A stretch of 64,000 nt of DNA. Source: Ceratotherium simum simum (Eukaryota; Chordata; Mammalia; Perissodactyla; Rhinocerotidae). The notes beneath the pieces were generated by a model, which was given only the letters and a program-made list of their open reading frames with translations, ran no database searches and was not told where the DNA came from. Numbering within the stretch: the first letter of the stretch is position 1; each line of letters begins with the position of its first letter. Made by a program: the position numbers and the translations under genes. The stretch covers positions 10,201,851 to 10,265,850 of the forward strand of contig NW_004454173.1 of the NCBI RefSeq assembly GCF_000283155.1, read 5' to 3'. Below, piece after piece: positions 57,359 to 64,000 of this stretch.

Positions 57359-58345
57359 CTGCAAAAAGAAAAGAGACATGAATTAGCAATGTTACCACAA
57401 CAAGCTAAACTGAGACAAACTGTTCTTCTGAAATCAGGTTAAATCTTAATCAGTTTACATTTGGTCCAGAACAACCCAAAACCCATCCCAGTGGCATTCA
57501 AGATTTCTTAGTTACTTCAAAGAATACATTTAAGTAGGAAGACGGTTTAAGAGAAGAAAATTTGCTTATGATTTCCCAGCTAAGGCTCCTGTGCTCTTAA
57601 AGCTAGTTGGATGGTTTCCAAAACAATTTGTATCAACAACTCTCTATTTTTCCTTTCCTCTTTTCCTTCCATAAATAATTGCCTGCCTTGCTGACTTATG
57701 ACCCTTTCCATTTCCAGACATCATTCCTTCCCATCCCTGAAATCTCTGCTCAGACCAAGAATACCCATGGATATGGAGCCCAGCCTAGAGAGGTCACAGA
57801 GAAAATGAAGTGACTCCACCTTCTTTTTCTCCTCATATTAGGAGAGACTACGTAATCACCCCATCCAGTTACATAAGCCTCCCTTGTGTGTAGAAACCTA
57901 CACAACAGCTGTCTCTTTCTAATTCATTCTACTACCCCAGGCAGCAGCTGTTGAAGAACTACACCTGGGTACACAGTTCCTTTGAAAATGGCAACCTTTC
58001 CAATTTATTATAAACTTGCTTTCAAAAGATATGGCAAGACAGGTAGCTAGAAACTAACAAGAATAAGATGTTTTAAAGTAACTGCCCTGACTGCAATTAG
58101 ATGTACCCTCTCTGTAGTAATGAATAAACTGTTCGCTCTTTCCGTCATTCTAGTAAAATTATCAATGCGTAATTGGGGAACAAGGGAACAAGAAACTGCA
58201 TCGTGTAGAGCCTGTTGGGAAACATGCTGAAAGCATAAATGAGAGTCCCTGACGTACACACAGTGCGAGATCTAGGTCAACACTTCCTGTGCCACCTGAA
58301 CCTAATTTTCACCTGAGATTAGCAATTAGCTAAAAATGTGCTTAC
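57359..58345 (-). other. PPP2R5E: PPP2R5E intron, 1.0 kb
   Basis: GT-AG intron (gtaagc...tttttgcag on the gene strand). It appears to be unique sequence, and I recognise no repeat family or coding signal. Confidence 0.8.
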
Positions 58346-58405
58346 CTCCCTAATATTTCCAGCAATTCAGCTACACCATTGAAGTGTTCTGTTTCATAAA
58401 CAAAC
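58346..58405 (-). CDS. PPP2R5E: PPP2R5E coding exon, seventh before the terminal exon
   Basis: A 60-nt exon after TTTAAAG, with donor GGGAG|gtaagc. Its first base completes an Arg codon from the preceding exon. It then encodes FVYETEHFNGVAELLEILG and leaves two bases of a Ser codon. The ETEH-NG-AELLEILG pattern is shared by all B56 subunits and lies in the central HEAT-like repeats. The F-V/H-F variants fit epsilon rather than gamma or delta. Only 124 nt of intron separate it from the upstream exon. Confidence 0.96.
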
Positions 58406-58528
58406 CTTTAAAAAAGAAAAGAAAAGAAAGAATAAAGTCAGTACACTATGTTCAAATATTTGAGGTTTACTTAATACTTCTATAAAACCTCCAACTTTGC
58501 TTCTCCGTTTGCCCCCACCCTCCACTTA

Positions 58529-58699
<171 letters not shown>

Positions 58700-58734
58700 T
58701 CAGGAGAGGATTTAGGAATTCTGCTGCTCATTAT

Positions 58735-59130
58735 TTAAAATCCCTTCCTTAAAAATTTATTGAGTATCTCTTATGTGCCAGGCACAGTGCTAGTCTTTGG
58801 GAATACAGTGACAAGTCAGACACGGGGCTTATATTCTAGTGAAGAGATACACAATAATAACAACAACCATAACAATAAGAGCAAAAACTAACACACATAC
58901 AGCATTTAGTATGATCATCAGGCAATTTTCCCATCAGGTAATCTTCTAAGCAATCTACTTTTCTATCAATACTCCCCATGAGGTAGTTTTATCTCCATTT
59001 TACAAATGCAGAAATTAGAGCACAGAGATGTTAAGTAACTTGTTCATGGTGTCACAGCTACTAAGTCATAGAGCTGGGATCTGAACCGAAGCAGTTGAGG
59101 CCGTAGAGTCCATTATCTCAACCACTGCAC
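58735..59130 (+). repeat. L2 fragment followed by a MIR-like fragment
   Basis: 58735-58870: 'ttatgtgccaggcacagtgc', 'gcttatattctagtgaagag' (L2). 58890-59130: 'ccatgaggtagttttatctc', 'atgttaagtaacttgttcat', 'agagctgggatctgaaccga' (MIR). Confidence 0.68.
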
Positions 59131-59439
59131 TACCATAACATAAGCTACCTACTGGGCTTATGTTCCCAATATACAGCTAAGATAAGCCTTCAGCTCTACC
59201 AGAGCATACAGGCAAATGAAACAAGCTAAACCAAAGCAAACATCACAAAGTCTCCAATGATCCTGGCAATGCGCTCTTTCTAGATCTTGGTTCTTGTAAC
59301 ATGAGTGTGCTCACTTTGTCAATATTCAATGAGTTGAACATTTACTATTTCTTTATGTATGTTATACACGAAGAACATTTTTTAAGTTCCCAATCATTTG
59401 TAATCTAAAGTCAATAACTGAAATCTAAAGTCACAACAT

Positions 59440-59925
59440 GTCAACCTAAAAACTTGTACATGAATTTTCATAGCAGCATGATTCATAATAGCCAAAAAGT
59501 GGAAACAACCCAAATGTCCATCAACTGATGCATGGATAAGCAAAATGTGCCACAATGGAATATTATTCGCCCATAAAAAGGAATGTTACTACATATATAT
59601 GTTACTACATGGATGAAATTTTCAAATACCATGCTAAGTGAAAAAAGCCAGACACAAAAGGCCACATACTGTATGATTCCATTTATATGAAATATCCACA
59701 ACAGGCAAATCCATAGAAACAGAAAGTAGAATGAGGAGTGACTCCTAATAAGTATGGCATTTCTTGGGGGATGATAAAAATGTTCTGCAACAATATTGCA
59801 GCAGTGACGGTTACAGAACTCCATGAATATACTAAACAACACAGAATTGTACACTTTAAAAGGGTAAATTTTATGATATATAAATTACATCTCAATAAAA
59901 CCGCTTTTTTTTTTTTAAAGTGACA
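59440..59925 (+). repeat. L1M 3'-end fragment
   Basis: Sense L1M tail: 'ttttcatagcagcatgattc', 'caacccaaatgtccatcaac', 'agccagacacaaaaggccac', 'acatctcaataaaaccgc', then a T/A-rich end. Confidence 0.78.
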
Positions 59926-60384
59926 GTAGGCAGGTTCCTCTGGCTGAAGAACAAACTTGGAGACTGGTTTGAATTTTACTGAGTTCTTCAAACATTCATT
60001 ATTATCACAATAAAGCAAAACTCATAGTTCTAATGTTGACTCATAGCAAACATTTCAAGAGCATATAGAGAGCATACGAATGAACGCAGACTGCCCTAAT
60101 TATCAAAAAAGTTTCAAGACATACCTAAGCATGATTTCAGGTGACTAAGGCACAAGCATGAGACTGACAGCAGAAGAATAACTCAGTGGGCAGTAATCAA
60201 ATAAATTTCCTACTTTTGTTTGGTGCTTTTCTTTTAACAAAAGACAGTTAATAGACACAAAAAATAGCCCTTCGAATAATGACAGGAAGCACAAACTGAC
60301 GGATAGTCTTCAAAAACAGGCAGTGAGACAGACGCAGTTTTTGGCAACACAATGTCATCCATCCATTCATTCAAAAAATGAATA

Positions 60385-60890
60385 CTTCAAATAAATATGT
60401 ATACCTATTAAGAGCCAACCACGGGGCAAGGCGTCAGGGATACAATGATGAGGAAGACAGACACAATCTGCTTCCACAGAGCCTTGTCTAATGAGAGATA
60501 CTGATAAATAAACAGCATGATAAGTGGTTCAGGATGTTATATAAATACATAGCAGACATATCTACTCTATTTGGGAGAAGTGGAGTGATCAGGGAAGGCT
60601 TCCTGAGGAAGTGACATCCAGGCTGACCCATGAAGAAATTAGGAGCTAGAGGTGGGGGAAGTGTTCACGGCAGATTCAATAGCACATACCTTCACCAGCA
60701 GCCTATCCAAACAGAAGATGCTGTTAAAATACCTGCCATCTCTCTGCCCACTTAACCATGCAATCAATCAACAAATCAATCTTTGCACATGCCAGGGATT
60801 GTCCTCGTTGCTGGGCACACACACACTAGTGAACAAACTTGGAGCCCACAGGGAAAGTAACGAGCAAGTCAACTATATATTTCCACAGGA
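60385..60890 (+). repeat. L2-like fragments
   Basis: 60410-60660: 'gcgtcagggatacaatgatg', 'tcagggaaggcttcctgagg', 'gaagtgacatccaggctgac'. 60760-60890 repeats the start of the motif ('catgccagggattgtcctcg'). Confidence 0.6.
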
Positions 60891-60899
60891 AAGAGACTA

Positions 60900-62560
60900 A
60901 GAAAGATACGTGACCCTCATAGGCCAAAAAGGCCCCACGGGCTCAGTCTCTCTCATCTACTACAGGCACAAAATGACTTGAGACCTCTAACCTACCCATT
61001 CCTTGTTAATGGGAAAAATCAACCTTTTGAGTTCTATTTTTTTAATTTGGTTTCTATTTTCAAATGTTGTAAAAGAGAGCTTAATGAGTAATTCACAACC
61101 AACATAATAGAAGGCTTGAGGGGGTGTACTGTTAGCAAAGCTTGAATCAACTATGCTTACGTACTGTGAATCTTAAGAGTTTAATGAAAACATAATAATT
61201 AAACAAAAAGTACTTAACTAATGTTTTCATTAGGCCCTCAAAGAAAATGCATTCCCAGGCACCTAACTTGAGTCACTTACAAAGCCACAAGCATTATATA
61301 TATATCACGTTCCATGAGAGAAAGATGAACTGCAGTATATAAATTACTTGTCTGCTGCTCTATAGAACACACTCAATGATTTTATGATGTACGAGACAAA
61401 AGTATAATAGCACATAGGCCAAAATAAGGGGGAGTAGGATGAGGTCTGATTTCCAAAACCAAATAATATGTGTGTGCTTAGTCATATATACACTCCAAAC
61501 ACTCCCCTCAAAAAAGCAATGAGAAATACAATCCAGCATCTGTAAAGGCCTACGTAGACGGTGCCTTCCACAATATAACAGGCAACTTGTTTTCAGAAAA
61601 AGAAGCTGGAGAGTTTCCAAGGTGATTACAGAGCAAAGACAGACCTGTCAATATGCTGACTCCTCGTTTACAAAACCAGCCTTCCTGAAGCCAACGAACA
61701 GGGAGGAACTGTGTGGTGATTTAGCCAAAGAACCCTCCTTTGAACCTCATAACAAACCTACGGCGAAATGAGAAGGGCACGTGAAAAAGACAGTAAGGCT
61801 CTTCCAGATAGACATGGGAGACTGAACCTCCATCCTCCTCTTGAACCCTCCCTGAAATGAGTAAAGGAATAAAAACGGAAGAAACCACAAGGCAGAGAGG
61901 ATTGGAGAGCAGATTAGACAAATGTGCACACTTTTCAAAGACGGAAAGTGGATGGCAAGGGGTAACTATCTTAGGTTTCCTCTTTCTCCACTGTGCTAAG
62001 TGTTGTTCCATTCTGCCAGCAGGGAGGGAAGCCAACAAGAAGCAAGCCAATTCATACCAGAGAACCCTTAAAAGGCTTAAGAATTGAAGGCATCAGATAT
62101 ATCTGATGGCAAGGGTGTGAGGAGCTAAAAACAGGAGGACTGGTTGAAAGTTTGTGGAAGGAGTAACAAGACTTCCCAGAGCCCTGTCTCATGCAGTGTA
62201 CTCAAGATTTACACTCCAAGTCTGGAGAGAATTAATGAGCAAGTCTCCAGTCTTGGAGACATCACACACAGCTAAGTGAAGCACTTATTGAAAATAATGG
62301 GATTAAGTAAAACTCTGATGCTGAAGAGTGTGACCTTTGCCAGCCGCCTTCCCTGACTAAGCTTCTCATTCTGGACGAGGCAGAAGATTAGAAGGTCCCT
62401 TTTTAGGGAAACTGACAGTCTCAAGAGGAAACACCTAGAGATATACTAATATCTGAGGGTATCCAATGAAATGGCAAGCTCTCTGTCCAATGTGCCAAGT
62501 GTCTCCCACACATACATGCATGTGTACACTCACACACAGGTTCTTAGAGGCTTTTTGATA
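60900..62560. other. Unassigned intronic sequence
   Basis: No B56 exon or recognised repeat. Short open frames at 61360-62087 on both strands overlap each other and show no family features. Confidence 0.45.
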
Positions 62561-63440
62561 ACTAACATGTAACTATGAATATGAAAGGATCACCAGACAT
62601 TCTAACATAAAAGACAGAGACCAAAACAAACAATCATAAAGAACTCAAAGGAAATAGCCACAACACAAGGAGGAGAGAAAAACTGCAAAAAAAACCTATA
62701 ACATCCTCAGAAATAAACATATTGCATCTCTGAAACAAAAACAGGATGCTATTGCAGATGAATATTCAGAAAATAAAAAAGAGCTTTTGGAAATTCAAAA
62801 GTGTAACAGAAATAAAAATTTCAGAAGGGCTAGAACATTAAAATGAGCAAATCTACCAAGAAAGTATAACCAAAAGACAAAGATAATACCTAGAAGAAAG
62901 AAGATAAGAAAATTTGAGGATCAATTCAGAAGGTCCAACATACAACTAATAGGCATTCCAAATAGGAAAGAGACAGAAAAACAGAGAAAATGAAGACAAG
63001 GAAATTATCTGAGGAAGAATTCAATCCAATTTTCCAGAAAAAAGGACATGAGTTTCAGTATAGATAAGGGCCATTATGTCCTCTGCACATGAATGAACAG
63101 AAACCCACAACAAAGCACATCACTTTGAAGTTTCTAGATATTGGGGACAGAGTAGATCTCAAAAGCTTACAGAGAAAGGAGGTCACTAAAAAGGATGAGG
63201 AGTTCAGCTGGCACAGGACTTCTCAATAACAACACTGGAAGCTAGAAGACAATGGAGTAATTTCTTAAAACTTCTGAGGGAGTGTGGGTTCCAATCTATA
63301 AATCTATATCTAGCCAAAATGTCAATCAAGTATGTGGGTAGAATAAAGATGTTTTCAGAGAAGCAGGTCTCAAAACATTTTGTGATATTGTGATTTATAA
63401 TAAGGAATATATATTTAATCTTTGTCCACTGTTCCTGGCA
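62560..63440 (+). repeat. L1/HAL1-like ORF1-region fragment
   Basis: A-rich sense-strand text in the order of old L1/HAL1 ORF1 regions: 'ggacatgagtttcagtatag', 'aacccacaacaaagcacatc', 'ctggaagctagaagacaatg', 'atctagccaaaatgtcaatc'. The frames are broken. Confidence 0.5.
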
Positions 63441-63444
63441 CACA

Positions 63445-64000
63445 GTTCCTAAAACTTTTGGAATTTCCCAAGCGACAAGAGCAGCAAAGGCATGTTTTGT
63501 ACGTTAATGAGATGACTCCCAGAGGGCACCTAAGGAGGAGGGCTGATTGCCAGGAGAATAGATCATGTGATTAGAGGGTTGGAACTTCAGTCCCACCCCC
63601 TTGACCTCTGGGGAGGGGAGGGGGTTGGAGGTTGAATCAATCACCAATGCCCAATGATTTAATCAATCAGGCCTATGTAATGGTGCCTCCATAAAAACCC
63701 AAAAGGACTGGGTTCAGAGAGCTTCCAGGCTGGTGAACACATGGAGATTCCAGGAAAGTGGTGAGCTCAGAGAGGGCATAGAAGCTCCACACCCTTTCCC
63801 CACACCGTGCCCTATGCATCTCTTCCATCTGGCTGTTCCTGAGTTATATCCTTTTATAATAAACCAGTAATCTAATAAGTAAATGTTTCTCTGAGTTCTG
63901 TAAGCTGCTTTAGCCAAGTAATTGAACCCAAGGAGGGGGTCATTGGATCCTCCAATCTATAGCCAGTCAGACAAAAGCACAGGTGATAACCTGGCATCGG
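63445..64000 (+). mobile_element. LTR-like sequence cut by the window edge
   Basis: Shows an LTR-like promoter and polyadenylation layout: 'gcctccataaaaacccaaaa', 'ctatgcatctcttccatctg', 'ccttttataataaaccagta', 'attgaacccaaggagggggt'. I recognise it as an ERV-type LTR seen widely in mammals but do not assign the subfamily. Confidence 0.6.

Overview
This is vertebrate nuclear DNA, almost certainly from a perissodactyl (horse family or a close relative). The main evidence is at least fourteen copies of a tRNA-derived SINE with the ERE (equine repetitive element) body plan: a head of the type GGCTTAGCGGTTAAGTGC, a B-box-like GGTTCGGATCC, and an A-rich tail. Most copies sit between clear target-site duplications. 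The rest of the repeat content is typical of mammals: L1M, L2 and MIR fragments, MaLR LTRs (MLT1/MST) and one decayed hAT transposon. Two 100-base N runs are assembly gaps.

The only gene I can support is PPP2R5E, the B56-epsilon regulatory subunit of protein phosphatase 2A, on the minus strand. Its nine 3'-most coding exons lie at 58660-58530, 58405-58346, 57358-57250, 55590-55537, 55432-55382, 53612-53493, 48660-48533, 46379-46278 and 41578-41479. All junctions are GT-AG and the phases agree. Together they encode the last 284 residues and the stop codon. If the protein has the usual 467 residues, this is residue 184 to the end. The 5' exons and promoter lie beyond position 64000. A 3'UTR of about 4.5 kb runs from the stop codon (41479-41481) to a probable polyadenylation site near 36950.

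Layout: 1-36900 is intergenic sequence downstream of PPP2R5E and contains no gene I can support. It holds L2 and MIR pieces, antisense L1M copies carrying ERE insertions (2868-5165, 12121-13003), a hAT element (8339-9765), a MaLR internal region with its LTR (15960-17945), and a nested LINE-1 complex (about 22411-33600). 36950-41578 is the terminal exon and is free of recognisable transposons. 41579-64000 is introns and coding exons, with four intronic EREs, an MST LTR, an MLT1/MST LTR pair, and L2/MIR/L1 fragments. The right edge cuts an LTR-like sequence.

I found no evidence of a previously undescribed biological system. The most informative structures are the multi-layer LINE-1 nest, the transposon-free 3'UTR with a local CpG/hairpin cluster, the hAT remnant, and a pyrimidine tract next to one splice donor.
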